Assembly (NCBI RefSeq): GCF_015207255.1
Contig: NZ_JADEXG010000010.1
Coordinates: 44,775 to 108,774 of the forward strand
From: Vasconcelosia minhoensis LEGE 07310
GTDB taxonomy: Bacteria > Cyanobacteriota > Cyanobacteriia > Phormidesmidales > Phormidesmidaceae
DNA length: 64,000 nt
Direction: 5' to 3'
Part shown: in pieces, positions 19,706 to 29,342 of the stretch
How positions within the stretch are numbered: position 1 is the first letter of the stretch
Layout: each line of letters opens with the position of its first letter
Notes under the pieces: generated by a model
Told to the model about the DNA's origin: nothing
Seen by the model: the letters and a program-made list of their open reading frames with translations, nothing else
The model's database searches: none
Position numbers and translations under genes: made by a program

Positions 19706-19821
19706 CCAGCTAGGTTCCCACACTGGTATGCAACGGCACAGTCTGCCGCCTAAATTGGCTTAAAATAGGGGCATATTGAGGGTGCCCTTTAGAACTGTGC
19801 TTACAGGAGGCATCGAGGCTG

Positions 19822-20031
19822 ATGCTAGTCATCCTGATGGAGAATCAGCTGCTTTCGCCGCAGGCGGTCTGCCCAGGCTGTCCGATGGCCGACCAGAGTG
19901 GCCAGCCCCGCTGGCAAAGCGGTCAGCTGCGGTGCGGTCGGCCGCTAGAAAATCGAATCCAAAACGGTCCTGCCCACCAATATGAATGCCAGATGGGGTT
20001 CCGGATTGCCGAAATCCGCCCGTCGGTCTGA
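19822..20031 (+). CDS. Small four-cysteine hypothetical protein
   Basis: 69 residues. AGGAGG at 19805-19810 supports the ATG at 19822. Four cysteines are present: VCPGCP (CxxC), then RCGRP and YECQMG, a layout suited to a zinc or Fe-S site. I recognise no family. The gene precedes the Tic20 homologue by 68 bases and may be co-transcribed with it. An overlapping ORF from 19776 in another frame is a shadow. Confidence 0.55.
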   Translation: MLVILMENQLLSPQAVCPGCPMADQSGQPRWQSGQLRCGRPLENRIQNGPAHQYECQMGFRIAEIRPSV

Positions 20032-20099
20032 GCCCTGCGCTATGCTGGAAGCCTAACCTGTCGATTCAAACGATATCAAAACTCAGGAGAGGTTTGCTC

Positions 20100-20597
20100 A
20101 TGACTTGGCGCGGGTCTACGACTGCTTTGGACCGGGTATTTGCAGCGCTGCCCTATCTATTACCACTGATGGCAACTCTACAGCTGGGGCAGTACTTCAT
20201 CAGCTTTATTAGCCAGTTTCCAGCTCTTGTGCCAATTGTCCAGGTGCTATTTATCTTGATTGCACCGGTTGCGGCAATCTATGGCGCGATTCCGTTTGCC
20301 GGGCTGATCGTATTTTTCCTACTCATTTTCCTAGTGGTGAACAATACCGACATCAATCGGTTTATTCGCTTCAATACGCTCCAGGCTATTTTACTCAGCT
20401 TCATTCTGTTTATTTGTAGTCTGATCTTAGGCATCTTGGGCAACGGACTGCCGCTTCCCTTCCTGATTGAGACCCTCGCTAATGTGCTATTCCTAGGCGG
20501 CCTGGCGGCGATTGTCTACTCCGTCGTCCAGTCATTGATGGGCCAGTATGCCGAAATCCCGACTATTTCAGAAGCGGTCCACATGCAGCTGCGCTAG
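20100..20597 (+). CDS. Tic20 family membrane protein
   Basis: 165 residues from the ATG at 20100, preceded by AGGAGAGG. Four transmembrane helices are predicted: around LPYLLPLMATLQLGQYFI, IVQVLFILIAPVAAIYG through GLIVFFLLIFLVV, ILLSFILFICSLILGIL, and ANVLFLGGLAAIVYSVV. The conserved block RFIRFNTLQAILL between helices is typical of Tic20/TIC20-like proteins. The plastid homologue belongs to the inner-envelope protein import channel; the role in cyanobacteria is unknown. It is convergent with the FAH gene, overlapping at CTAG. Confidence 0.87.
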   Translation: MTWRGSTTALDRVFAALPYLLPLMATLQLGQYFISFISQFPALVPIVQVLFILIAPVAAIYGAIPFAGLIVFFLLIFLVVNNTDINRFIRFNTLQAILLSFILFICSLILGILGNGLPLPFLIETLANVLFLGGLAAIVYSVVQSLMGQYAEIPTISEAVHMQLR

Positions 20598-21406
20598 TCG
20601 GCTAGCCCGGTCGGGCTGGCTGGAACGGGCTGCGGCTTAAGCTGCACCGTATTTTCCAGACAGCCAATGCCTTCGATCTCAACGCGGACGCGATCGCCCA
20701 CCTGCATTGGCCCAATCCCCTTCGGCGTCCCGGTCAAAACCACGTCTCCGGGCAGCAGGGTCATGATCTGGCTGATGTAGGCAATCAGCTGTTCGGGGGA
20801 GACGACCATATCCGCGATCGCGGCGGACTGGACGGGCTTTTCCTGGTCGTTCAAAAACGTCGTCAGGCTCGCCCCGGCGGGTACCTCACGGACAATCCAC
20901 GGCCCCAGCGGGCAGAAGGTGTCAAAGCCCTTAGCTCGGGTCCACTGACCATCCTGGCGCTGGAGGTCACGAGCGGTCACGTCGTTAGCAATCGTATAGC
21001 CCCAGATCTTCGCCTGGGCTTCAGCTTCGCTACAGCCGGTGCAGCGCTCGCCGACAATTACGGCGAGCTCACCTTCATAATCTACCCGCTGGGTCTGGGG
21101 CGGGTAGAGAATCACGCCATGCATGGGAATCACCGCCGTTGAGGGTTTCATGAACAGCAGCGGTTCAGTCGGCACCGTGCTATCCATCTCGGCGGCGTGC
21201 TGAGCATAGTTTTTGCCGACCGCGATAATTTTGGACGGGGCGCAGGGGGCTAGCAGACGATAGTCGTTGAGCGGCAGCTCTAGCGATGTTAGCTCACCCT
21301 TAAGCCAGGGTGGTGCATCCAGCACCTGCACACTGCGGTTGGCTTGGAGAATCCCGTAGTGGAGCTGTCCTCTGGTCGTCTGAACTCGAACGTAGCGCAT
21401 ATCCAC
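20594..21406 (-). CDS. Fumarylacetoacetate hydrolase family protein
   Basis: 270 residues. The FAH fold signature is present: KIIAVGKNYAQHAAEM, then VDYEGELAVIVGERC with the metal-binding acidic residues (ExE), GYTIANDVTARDLQ, and DVVLTGTPKGIGPMQVGDRV. Relatives include hydroxyhepta-dienedioate isomerases, acylpyruvases and oxaloacetate decarboxylases; substrate is not predictable from the sequence. The start could also be the methionine two codons later. No catabolic neighbours are present. Confidence 0.85.
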   Translation of the reverse strand: MDMRYVRVQTTRGQLHYGILQANRSVQVLDAPPWLKGELTSLELPLNDYRLLAPCAPSKIIAVGKNYAQHAAEMDSTVPTEPLLFMKPSTAVIPMHGVILYPPQTQRVDYEGELAVIVGERCTGCSEAEAQAKIWGYTIANDVTARDLQRQDGQWTRAKGFDTFCPLGPWIVREVPAGASLTTFLNDQEKPVQSAAIADMVVSPEQLIAYISQIMTLLPGDVVLTGTPKGIGPMQVGDRVRVEIEGIGCLENTVQLKPQPVPASPTGLAD

Positions 21407-21526
21407 TCAATCGGTTGGGTTATTGGGTATGATTGTAAGTCCTTGCTCTGCTCCAGATTACCTTAGGGCTATAGCCTGCTTGGTGTGAATCTGCGATTGG
21501 GGCCATTTGTCCAAAAGGAGTCAACC

Positions 21527-21868
21527 ATGAGCAATCTCTACGAAACGATGTACATTCTGCGGCCCGACCTCAGTGAGGAGGACGTGGAGCAGGCGATCAG
21601 CCGGTATCAGGATATCCTGCAAGAGCAGGGAGCTGATATGCTCGAAACCCAGCATCGGGGTAAGCGTCGCCTCGCTTACGAGATCAACCGATTTCGCGAA
21701 GGCATCTACATTCAGATGAACTATCAGGCCCCGGGTACGGCCATCGCCCCGCTAGAGCGAGCGATGCGCCTGAGCGAAGAGGTAATCCGCTATCTGACAA
21801 CCATTTTCGAGCCGGGCATCGAAGAAGAGGAAACGGATGCTCCCTCTCAAGTGCCGCTAGGTACTTAA
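21527..21868 (+). CDS. rpsF: 30S ribosomal protein S6
   Basis: 113 residues from the ATG at 21527, preceded by AAAAGGAG; the 14-codon upstream extension is not supported. [40 protein letters not shown] and [11 protein letters not shown] match bacterial S6, which binds 16S rRNA with S18 in the small-subunit platform. The acidic C-terminal tail is short. Unlike the common rpsF-ssb-rpsR arrangement, no ribosomal gene follows. Confidence 0.95.
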   Translation: MSNLYETMYILRPDLSEEDVEQAISRYQDILQEQGADMLETQHRGKRRLAYEINRFREGIYIQMNYQAPGTAIAPLERAMRLSEEVIRYLTTIFEPGIEEEETDAPSQVPLGT

Positions 21869-22097
21869 GCTCAGCGTTACATCGCTTAATTTTTGGGACA
21901 AAACCTGGATTTACAGCTCCCCAGATGATATGAATTCGGAGCACGCAGGCGTACAGATGCCAATTTACGCTCTGGGTGCTACATTGTCAGCAATTCTCTG
22001 TACGTAGGCAAATTGTCCAATCGTCTTGGGTGTGGACGGCAGTTTGATGTCAGCAGAGCAGGTTCAGTGTGAGGGGTTTCAATCAAGGGGGAGTCTC

Positions 22098-22655
22098 GTG
22101 ACTCAATTAGTAAGTTTAAAGGTGACCGATGGTCACACCGAAGTCGCGCGTTTGCACGAAGAGCTGCAAATGCGTGACCAGCTAGTCCAGCAGCTGTCTC
22201 AGGAGCTGTTCCGGCTAGTTAAAGGCAATAAAGAATTTGTGCCCGCGCCGGTGGTCACCGAGCGCCATCAGGCAGAAGTGCGATCGCTGCGTGAGCAGCT
22301 CCAGGGCGTTGAGCAGCAGGTTGCCTTCTATCAGTCTCAGCTGGAGAGCCGCGATGCTGAAACCTATCAGCTGCGGCAGACCGTGCAGGAACTGACCGAC
22401 CGCACCCGGATGCTAGAGCAGGTGGTGCAGGAGCTGCCTAAACTGTATAAGCAGAAGTTTGCTGAGCGGATGGCAGCGGTAAAGCAGCGAGTGGCTAAAA
22501 TCCAGCAGGAGAACCGGCAGCTCCATGCTGAGCTGCACAGCGTTAGCTATCGGTTGGCGATGCGAACCCGCCGTCACAGTCACTGTCTCGATCTGCCGAC
22601 GTTTCCAGCTGCATCATTACCGCAACCGGTAATGCAGAGCTTTGCCAGTCTCTAG
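22098..22655 (+). CDS. Coiled-coil protein of unknown function
   Basis: About 185 residues from the GTG at 22098, preceded by GGGGGAG. The frame is open back to 22026, with an ATG at 22047 as an alternative without a good ribosome-binding site. The protein is almost wholly predicted coiled coil: VARLHEELQMRDQLVQQLSQ, then VRSLREQLQGVEQQVAFYQ, and AVKQRVAKIQQENRQLHAEL. The C-terminus is less ordered (LPTFPAASLPQPV). There is no membrane segment or catalytic motif. It is probably a structural or scaffolding protein; I cannot name a family. Confidence 0.7.
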   Translation: MTQLVSLKVTDGHTEVARLHEELQMRDQLVQQLSQELFRLVKGNKEFVPAPVVTERHQAEVRSLREQLQGVEQQVAFYQSQLESRDAETYQLRQTVQELTDRTRMLEQVVQELPKLYKQKFAERMAAVKQRVAKIQQENRQLHAELHSVSYRLAMRTRRHSHCLDLPTFPAASLPQPVMQSFASL

Positions 22656-22685
22656 CGGCCTGTTACAGTTTGGTCTCTAAAAACT

Positions 22686-22703
22686 TGACCGATTACGGTC
22701 AAT
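22686..22703. promoter_or_regulatory. Short perfect inverted repeat upstream of dedA-like gene
   Basis: TTGACCG-ATTA-CGGTCAA is a perfect 7-bp inverted repeat with a four-base spacer, 73 bases before the DedA start. The size fits an operator for a dimeric regulator, or a weak hairpin after the preceding gene. No T-run follows. Confidence 0.3.
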
Positions 22704-22775
22704 TGCGATTGACAGTTCTCAAAAAAACGCGCCAAGATTAAACAGTAAAGAAAAAATAATTGCTTGGCCCGCCCT

Positions 22776-23405
22776 ATGAACCTAGAGCTGATATCGCTTG
22801 AAACGATTCAGGCGATCGCGCATCAATACGGCTACTGGGCCATTTTCTGCGGCATTTTACTGGAAAACATGGGCATCCCGATCCCGGGGGAAACGGTCAC
22901 CCTGGTGGGTGGCTTTCTGGCCGGGAGCGATGAGCTCAACTACTGGTACGTGCTGGGCGTTGCGATCGCCGGTGCCACCCTGGGCGATAACTTTGGCTAC
23001 TGGATTGGCTACTACGGTGGCTGGCCTTTCTTACTGCGCATTGGCAAGCTGCTGCGGGCTCCAGAAAGTCAGCTGCTGAACGTCCGCGAGCGGTTTACTG
23101 AAAATGCAGGCAAGGCCGTTTTGCTAGGGCGCTTCGTGGCGCTGCTGCGAATTTTGGCCGGGCCGCTGGCCGGGATTGTGCGAATGCCCTACTGGCATTT
23201 CCTACTGTGCAACCTAATCGGGGCGGCGACCTGGGCTTCGGTGATGGTCAGCCTGACCTATTTTTTAGGCCGACTAATTCCGCTGCCCGCGATAGTAGGT
23301 TGGATTGCTCAGTTCACCGTACTGGCCCTGATTATCGTTCTAGCTTGGATTGGCGCACTCTGGTGGCTAGAGGCGCGGCAGCGGACAACGGCGACCGGAG
23401 AATAG
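22776..23405 (+). CDS. DedA family membrane protein
   Basis: 209 residues from the ATG at 22776 (MNLELISLETI); the TTG at 22764 is an alternative. It is a multi-spanning SNARE-associated/DedA protein: YWAIFCGILLENMGIPIPGE (the conserved E/P motif), GATLGDNFGYWIGYYGG, and the GRFVALLRILAGPLAGIVRM block with its conserved arginines. DedA proteins are proton-coupled transporters or scramblases linked to lipid carrier recycling and envelope homeostasis. Two TVP38/TMEM64 proteins of the same superfamily are encoded at 38.6-40.1 kb. Confidence 0.92.
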   Translation: MNLELISLETIQAIAHQYGYWAIFCGILLENMGIPIPGETVTLVGGFLAGSDELNYWYVLGVAIAGATLGDNFGYWIGYYGGWPFLLRIGKLLRAPESQLLNVRERFTENAGKAVLLGRFVALLRILAGPLAGIVRMPYWHFLLCNLIGAATWASVMVSLTYFLGRLIPLPAIVGWIAQFTVLALIIVLAWIGALWWLEARQRTTATGE

Positions 23406-23471
23406 GGGATTCTCTGTGGTGCAGATGGTATCTACGGGTTGAAAATTAAAGCAGCAGGCGCGGGCCGTTGA

Positions 23472-23505
23472 TTAGGTGCGTTACGCTACGCTAACGTCAC
23501 CCTAC
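23472..23505. repeat. Dispersed cyanobacterial palindromic repeat
   Basis: The sequence GGTGCGTTACGCTACGCTAA followed by CGTCACCCTA is an imperfect palindrome of a type I know to be scattered between cyanobacterial genes. It lies between the convergent DedA and SLH genes, where it could also act as a bidirectional terminator. Confidence 0.55.
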
Positions 23506-23532
23506 AGGTGGGCAGTTGTTGAATCCCCGACC

Positions 23533-24552
23533 CTAAGGATTGACAATATATTCCGACTCAAGGGGCTGCTGCTTACCCTGGTATACCAGCGCCTGATAAA
23601 CCATGACGGCAGCCTCTGCCCGGGTCGTGGGCTGGTCGGGGTTGAGCTGCTCTACATCGGGATAGTTCACTACCAGGTCAGCATTTGTCGCAGCGGCTAT
23701 TTTATCCACAGCCCAGTCGGGAATAGTGCTGGCGTCGGCATACTGCTGTACCGTACTGGTTGGATCATTCCCTGGCTCTAACCCTAAGCCGGTGACCAGA
23801 GCCGTCAGTGTCTGCGTTCGAGGGACGGGCAGATCAGGCCGAAAGCTATCGTCGGGGAACCCCTTCATAAAACCGCCGGTTGCCGCTTCATTGATCGCCG
23901 AAGCAGCCCAGTCTTCTTCAGAGATATCAGTAAAAGTGAGGCTGCTGCTGTTTTCCTTCAGCTCAAATGCCTGGGTCAGCAGTTTAGCCAGCTCCGCCCG
24001 CGTCACTGACTTCTCGGGCTGAAAGGTATTATCAGCTAAGCCTGCAATCAACCCGGCGCTGCTAAGTGCGTCAATATAAGGTTTTGCCCAGTAGTCCTCT
24101 GGGACATCTTCAAAGCTTACCGGTTCGCGCTCGGGCATCAGCGTCGTCGGTGCAGCTGCCTGGGCTGGCTCCCGCTCAAACTGCTCGCGGATAGACTGCT
24201 GACGCTCCAAAAAGCGGATGGGGGGATCCTCACGAATAGCGTCTTGCCGCCTTCTAACTCGCCGCTCTAGATCGCTTTCTCGATTCTGGGGGGCTGGCAG
24301 CGAAGAGACAAAGGGTGGTTCATCCACTGGAGCTTCCTCTTCGCCAAAAAGATCAAATCCCCGATTTTCAGGCTCAATTATCCGCTCAGTCCCTTCCGCC
24401 AGCAGCGGCGTCGCGAAGAGATTTACTCCAGTCCGAGTCAACCCCCAAAACAATACGCTGCCCAGAGTTGTAAAAGCGACAAATAGTGCAATCAGCTCAT
24501 CGCCGGTAAGTCGGCGCGGGTTGGACGGCGGTTCTGGTGAAGCTTGGGACAC
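23533..24552 (-). CDS. SLH domain protein with N-terminal membrane anchor
   Basis: 339 residues. One transmembrane helix near the N-terminus (LIALFVAFTTLGSVLFWGL) is followed by an acidic, Pro-rich linker (residues 55-140). Three S-layer homology motifs follow: FEDVPEDYWAKPYIDALSSA, FTDISEEDWAASAINEAATG, and a third starting YADASTIPDWAVDKIAAA, each followed by a FxP-x-TRAE-type turn. SLH domains bind pyruvylated cell-wall polymers. In cyanobacteria they also occur in outer-membrane and periplasmic anchors, so it probably links membrane and peptidoglycan. It lacks the porin barrel of SLH-OprB proteins. Confidence 0.88.
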   Translation of the reverse strand: MSQASPEPPSNPRRLTGDELIALFVAFTTLGSVLFWGLTRTGVNLFATPLLAEGTERIIEPENRGFDLFGEEEAPVDEPPFVSSLPAPQNRESDLERRVRRRQDAIREDPPIRFLERQQSIREQFEREPAQAAAPTTLMPEREPVSFEDVPEDYWAKPYIDALSSAGLIAGLADNTFQPEKSVTRAELAKLLTQAFELKENSSSLTFTDISEEDWAASAINEAATGGFMKGFPDDSFRPDLPVPRTQTLTALVTGLGLEPGNDPTSTVQQYADASTIPDWAVDKIAAATNADLVVNYPDVEQLNPDQPTTRAEAAVMVYQALVYQGKQQPLESEYIVNP

Positions 24553-24740
24553 GGGATGCTGAAGATGGGAAAGATTAGTCCAAATTAAACCATACTCTCA
24601 AGCCTTTCGGCAGGTTTAGACCCTGATCGTCAAGGGTTTATGCCTAAAGAAAGAACTGCGCCTACCCTTCTGAACGGACCCGCGTTGAGCGCTCAAACGG
24701 GGCCTGAGGTAGACTGCAAGCAGTCAGCGGAGCCCCAATC

Positions 24741-26816
24741 ATGACCAATCGCCTGGCCCAAAGCCAAAGCCTCTATCTCAGAAAGCACGCTGAAAATCCG
24801 GTGGATTGGTGGCCCTGGTGTGACGCAGCCCTCGCCAAAGCAGAGCAAGAAGACAAGCCGATTTTTCTCTCCATTGGCTACTCTAGCTGCCACTGGTGCA
24901 CCGTAATGGAAGGAGAGGCGTTTTCGGACGCCGCGATCGCGGCCTACCTCAATTCCCATTTTCTACCAATCAAGGTCGATCGCGAAGAGCGCCCCGACCT
25001 GGACAGCATCTACATGCAGGCGCTGCAAATGATGGTGGGGCAGGGGGGCTGGCCGCTGAACGTGTTTTTGGACCCGCGCGATCGCGTTCCCTTTTACGGT
25101 GGCACCTACTTCCCGGTCGAGCCCCGCTACGGCCAGCCCGGCTTTCTGCCCCTGCTCCAGGCGCTGCACGACAACTACACCCACCATCCCGAGAAGGTGG
25201 CCGATATTAAATCGCAGATTGCGGCGGGGCTAGAGCAGGCGACCCTGCTGCCAGCGACGGACAACCTCAGCTCGACCCTGCTGCAAACCGGCGTACTGGC
25301 CTGCGCTCGGGTGCTGCAACCCACGAACTACGGCACCTGCTTTCCGATGATTCCCTACGGCCTCACCGCCCTGCGCGGCGAGCGCCTGCTCACTCCCACC
25401 GATGCCCTAGATCAGGGGATTGACAGCCGCCAGATCTGCTACCAGCGCGGCCAAAACCTGGCCCTGGGCGGCATCTATGACCATGTCGCAGGCGGCTTCC
25501 ATCGCTACACGGTAGACCCCACCTGGACGGTGCCCCACTTTGAGAAAATGCTCTACGACAACGGCCTGATTGTCGAATTCCTGGCCGACCTCTGGAGCCT
25601 GGGGGAACAGGACCCGGCCTTTGAGCGCGCGATCGCGGGCACCGTCCAATGGCTGACTCGCGAAATGCAGGCCCCAGCCGGTTACTTCTATGCGGCCCAG
25701 GATGCCGATAGCTTCACCGACTCAGATGCGATCGAGCCGGAGGAGGGAGACTTCTACGTCTGGCGCACCGCCGAGCTCAAGGATTTGCTCAGCGAGGCCG
25801 AATACGCGGCTCTAGCGCAGCAGTTTTACATCGAAGCTGACGGCAACTTTGAAGGTCGCCATGTGCTCCAGCGGCGGCAGCTAGGCGAACTCAGTCCCGA
25901 AGCCGAAGCGGCCCTAGAGCGGCTGTTCGAAGCTCGCTATGGCCAGCCGCCAGCCGCTGTCAAAACTTTTCCGCCCGCCCCAGACGCTCAAACCGCTAAA
26001 ACGCAGCCTTGGCCCGGGCGGATTCCCCCCGTCACCGATACCAAGATGATTGTGGCCTGGAACAGCCTGATGATTTCTGGCCTGGCCCGCGCGGCAGCAG
26101 TTCTGAATCGGCAGGACTATCTAGAGCTAGCCATGCAGGCGGCCTCCTTTATCCGGCAAAATCAGTGGGTTGAGGGACGGCTGCATCGGCTCAGCTACGA
26201 CGGCCAGCCTGCCACCCTGGCCCAGGCCGAGGACTACGCGCTGCTAGTTAAGGCCCTGCTGGACATTCAACAGGCTTGCCTGGCCTTTTCTGACCTATCG
26301 GCTCAGGCGACTGAATGGCTGAATTCTGCCGTTCAGGTGCAGCAGGAGTTTGACCAGGGCTGCTGGAGCGAAACCGGCGGCTACTTTAATACGACTGCCG
26401 CCGCCAGCGGCGACCTGCTGGTGCGAGAGCGCAGCTATCAGGACAGCGCGATTCCTGCGCCGAATGGGGTCGCGATCGCGTCCCTAGTCCGCCTGGCCCT
26501 GCTAACTGAAGATCTCAGCTACCTGGACCGGGCCGAGCAGTCGCTGCGCTCCTTTGGCGTCGTGATAGAAAAGGCAGCTCGGGCCTGCCCGGGTCTCTTC
26601 CAGGGGCTGGATCACTTTCGCCATCCGGTGCTGGTGCGCACCTCAGCGAAGCGGCTGCCGGCGCTGCTTCAGCAATATCTGCCGAGCGCTGTTTTTGCCG
26701 TTGAATCCAACCTGCCATCCGATGCTGTCGGACTGGTCTGCCGCGGTCTGACCTGCCTGGAACCAGCGATGGACGACGCTCAGTTTTCGACCCAAATTCA
26801 GCATAGCCAGATTTAG
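24741..26816 (+). CDS. DUF255 thioredoxin-like protein (YyaL/SSP411 family)
   Basis: 691 residues, full length for the family. The N-terminal thioredoxin-like domain starts [20 protein letters not shown] and carries the CxxC pair in [12 protein letters not shown] (Cys50, Cys53), then [10 protein letters not shown] and [13 protein letters not shown]. The rest is an (alpha/alpha)6 barrel like N-acylglucosamine 2-epimerase/cellobiose-epimerase folds ([52 protein letters not shown]). The function is undetermined. It lies upstream of, and in line with, the phosphatase-lgt operon, with a gap of 123 bases. Confidence 0.9.
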   Translation: MTNRLAQSQSLYLRKHAENPVDWWPWCDAALAKAEQEDKPIFLSIGYSSCHWCTVMEGEAFSDAAIAAYLNSHFLPIKVDREERPDLDSIYMQALQMMVGQGGWPLNVFLDPRDRVPFYGGTYFPVEPRYGQPGFLPLLQALHDNYTHHPEKVADIKSQIAAGLEQATLLPATDNLSSTLLQTGVLACARVLQPTNYGTCFPMIPYGLTALRGERLLTPTDALDQGIDSRQICYQRGQNLALGGIYDHVAGGFHRYTVDPTWTVPHFEKMLYDNGLIVEFLADLWSLGEQDPAFERAIAGTVQWLTREMQAPAGYFYAAQDADSFTDSDAIEPEEGDFYVWRTAELKDLLSEAEYAALAQQFYIEADGNFEGRHVLQRRQLGELSPEAEAALERLFEARYGQPPAAVKTFPPAPDAQTAKTQPWPGRIPPVTDTKMIVAWNSLMISGLARAAAVLNRQDYLELAMQAASFIRQNQWVEGRLHRLSYDGQPATLAQAEDYALLVKALLDIQQACLAFSDLSAQATEWLNSAVQVQQEFDQGCWSETGGYFNTTAAASGDLLVRERSYQDSAIPAPNGVAIASLVRLALLTEDLSYLDRAEQSLRSFGVVIEKAARACPGLFQGLDHFRHPVLVRTSAKRLPALLQQYLPSAVFAVESNLPSDAVGLVCRGLTCLEPAMDDAQFSTQIQHSQI

Positions 26817-26939
26817 GTTCGCGATTCCAGCTCAATTTGCGGCTGAAGATCGTACCCAAAATCGCCCCCAGAGGTTTTGATCTAGACTGGGATGGACTGC
26901 CCCTGACCATCAATTCTTTGGACGGTTAGCCCAATCGCC

Positions 26940-28490
26940 ATGTCCTCATCTTCGCCTGACGTTGTTTTTCTCGTGCTCGATACCCAGCGGGCCGACCGGC
27001 TGTCTTGCTACGGCTATCCGCTAGAGACCTCGCCCCACATCGACGCGCTAGCCGCCGATGCGACGCTGTTTAAGAACGCGATCGCGCCTGCCCAGTGGAC
27101 GATCCCCTCCCACGCCTCGATGTTTACCGGCGTCTATCCGTCCCAGCATCAGATGCTCCAGTCCTACTCCAGCCTGCCGGAGCATCTGCCGACCCTGGCC
27201 GAGCGCTTGCAGGCGGGCGGCTACTTCACGGCGGCCTTTTGCAATAATCCCCTAGTCGGCGTAATCAACAACGGCCTGCGGCGCGGCTTCTATAGCTTTT
27301 TGAACTACAGCGGCCTGCTCACCTCCCGGCCCAACCAGGCCGGCGTACCCTCTAGCTGGCTAGATCGCTACCGGCAGCAGTTCAAGCGGGTCGTTGCCGG
27401 TGCGCTCAGCCGCATCCAGGATGCCTTTGCCCGGTCTGAGGCGCTGCTGGCGCTGTCGTTTACGCCGCTGATGGTGCCCCTCTGGCAGACGGCGCTGAAC
27501 TTTAAAGGCAACACCCGCAAATCCCTGGACGACGCGGCCCGACTGCTGATTCGGCGGCAGGGGGTAGCCGAAGGCCAGCCGGTATTTACCTTCATCAACC
27601 TGATGGGGGTGCATATGCCCTACCATCCGCCGCGATCGCAGGTGGAAAGATTTGCTCCCCATGTGCTCAAAGATCGGCAGGCCCGCAGCTACCTGCGCCG
27701 CTTCAACAGCGACGTCTACGGCTGGCTAGCGCCGCTGGCTGGGATGCTGGACGAACCGCAAAAAGCCACCCTGGACGGCATGTATGACGCCGAAGTGGCC
27801 CACCAGGACAGCCTGGTTGGAGCCTTCTTTGACCAGCTAGCCCGGGCCGGACGGCTCGACAATACCCTGGTAATTGTCTGCGCCGACCATGGGGAACATC
27901 TGGGCGAGAAGCGGATGATCGGCCACAGCCTATCGATCTACAACGAGCTGATCCAGGTGCCGCTGATCATTCGCGGACCGCAGTCGGGCTTTGCCAAAGG
28001 CACCTACCGCGATGACGTGGTTTCGACCCGCCGCCTGTTCCATACGGTGCTCACTGCCGCTGGCCTGGCCACGCCCGAAGAAGCAGCCCTGAGCCTGGAC
28101 GCGCCCCCGGCTGAGCTCACCGACGAGTCCGTCTTTGCCGAAGCCGTACCGCCGCAGAACGTCCTCAAACTAATTCAAAAGCGCCAGCCCGAACTGGTTC
28201 GCAGCCATGCCTGCGACCAGGCCCGTCGCGCCGTCTGGAGCGGCCAGCATAAGCTGATCGAAACCGGCAGTCAAACCCTAGAACTCTACGACTTTCTCAC
28301 CGATCCCCAAGAAGACCTCGACCTCAGCGAAATCCTGCCCGAGCAGGTCGAAGCCCTGCAAGAGTCTCTGGAAGGCTTCCGCGCCGACGCCGACCAGCAC
28401 AGCCAGGTCTTCACCCAGGCCCAGGCCACCGGCTTCGACCACCCCGAAGTCCGTCGCCGCCTTCAGGATCTGGGCTACTTAGAGGATTAA
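26940..28490 (+). CDS. Sulfatase-like alkaline-phosphatase-superfamily hydrolase with Thr at the nucleophile position
   Basis: 516 residues. PDVVFLVLDTQRADRLSCYG gives the first metal-binding Asp (Asp14), SPHIDALAADATLF follows, and VCADHGEHLGEKRMIGH supplies later metal ligands. True sulfatases need C/S-x-P-x-R for formylglycine; here the site reads QWTIPSHASMFTG, with Thr54 in the nucleophile place and His58 instead of Arg. It is therefore more likely a phosphodiesterase, phosphatase or phosphotransferase than a sulfatase (inference). There is no signal peptide or membrane helix. It ends 8 bases before lgt, and a second superfamily member follows lgt, so the three form an operon. Confidence 0.85.
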   Translation: MSSSSPDVVFLVLDTQRADRLSCYGYPLETSPHIDALAADATLFKNAIAPAQWTIPSHASMFTGVYPSQHQMLQSYSSLPEHLPTLAERLQAGGYFTAAFCNNPLVGVINNGLRRGFYSFLNYSGLLTSRPNQAGVPSSWLDRYRQQFKRVVAGALSRIQDAFARSEALLALSFTPLMVPLWQTALNFKGNTRKSLDDAARLLIRRQGVAEGQPVFTFINLMGVHMPYHPPRSQVERFAPHVLKDRQARSYLRRFNSDVYGWLAPLAGMLDEPQKATLDGMYDAEVAHQDSLVGAFFDQLARAGRLDNTLVIVCADHGEHLGEKRMIGHSLSIYNELIQVPLIIRGPQSGFAKGTYRDDVVSTRRLFHTVLTAAGLATPEEAALSLDAPPAELTDESVFAEAVPPQNVLKLIQKRQPELVRSHACDQARRAVWSGQHKLIETGSQTLELYDFLTDPQEDLDLSEILPEQVEALQESLEGFRADADQHSQVFTQAQATGFDHPEVRRRLQDLGYLED

Positions 28491-28498
28491 CCCTTACC

Positions 28499-29332
28499 AT
28501 GCACCCCCCCGTAGATCCAATCATCTTCGAAATTGGCCCCTTTGCCCTGCGCTGGTACGGTCTGCTGATGGCGGCGGCAATCATCATCGGGTCAACCCTG
28601 GCGAGCCGCGAAGTCGCTCGCCGGGGGCAGGATCCAGAAAATTTTTGGGACATGCTGTTCTGGATCATTATTCCTGGATTCATCGGGGCGCGGCTCTACT
28701 ACGTGTTTATTCAGTCGCCGCGCACGGCTGAGGGAATTGGTTACTACCTCAGCAATCCGCTCAAGATTCTTCAAGTCTGGGGCGGCGGCATTCATATCTT
28801 TGGCGGCTTTATCTTTGGCGGGCTAGCGCTGTGGTTGTTCACCCGGCTGCGGCAGCTGCCGACGCTGGTGTATCTAGACGCGATCGCGGTCAGCTTACCG
28901 CTCGCCCAGGCGATTGGCCGCTGGGGCAACTTCATCAACCAGGAACTCTACGGCCCACCCACCGACCTGCCCTGGGGACTGCGCATCGACCCCAACCGGC
29001 GGATTGCGCCCTATAACGATCTCAGCGCCTATCCCGAGTCGGTAAGGTTCCACCCCCTGTTTTTGTATGAATCGCTGTGGAACGCAATTGGGTTCTGCCT
29101 GATTTTCTGGCTGTCTGAACGGTTTAAGGCTCAGCTCAAGCCCGGCGATCTGTCCCTGGTCTATCTGCTCTGGTATCCGCTGGGTCGTTTTTTTATTGAA
29201 TTTCTGCGTACGGACTCCTGGTTTTTTCCGGGGACGCCCTTCAACATGGTGCATATTCTTTCCTTTGCAGCAGTTGTAACCGCAACGGTGCTGCTCTATC
29301 GTCGCCACCGTCCTACCGCCGTCAAAACCTGA
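28499..29332 (+). CDS. lgt: Prolipoprotein diacylglyceryl transferase
   Basis: 277 residues with about seven transmembrane helices. It transfers diacylglycerol from phosphatidylglycerol to the lipobox cysteine of prolipoproteins. Signature blocks are FALRWYGLLMAAAIIIG, GGGIHIFGGFIFGGL (region of the essential histidine), and the Lgt motif QAIGRWGNFINQELYG with its conserved arginine and asparagine. HPLFLYESLWN follows. It is tightly packed between two alkaline-phosphatase-superfamily genes (gaps of 8 and 10 bases), so co-expression is likely. Confidence 0.96.
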   Translation: MHPPVDPIIFEIGPFALRWYGLLMAAAIIIGSTLASREVARRGQDPENFWDMLFWIIIPGFIGARLYYVFIQSPRTAEGIGYYLSNPLKILQVWGGGIHIFGGFIFGGLALWLFTRLRQLPTLVYLDAIAVSLPLAQAIGRWGNFINQELYGPPTDLPWGLRIDPNRRIAPYNDLSAYPESVRFHPLFLYESLWNAIGFCLIFWLSERFKAQLKPGDLSLVYLLWYPLGRFFIEFLRTDSWFFPGTPFNMVHILSFAAVVTATVLLYRRHRPTAVKT

Positions 29333-29342
29333 CGCGATCGCT

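Noticed and set aside
26940..28490. Calling the first superfamily enzyme a sulfatase
   Set aside because: The formylglycine motif C/S-x-P-x-R is absent; Thr and His occupy the key places.
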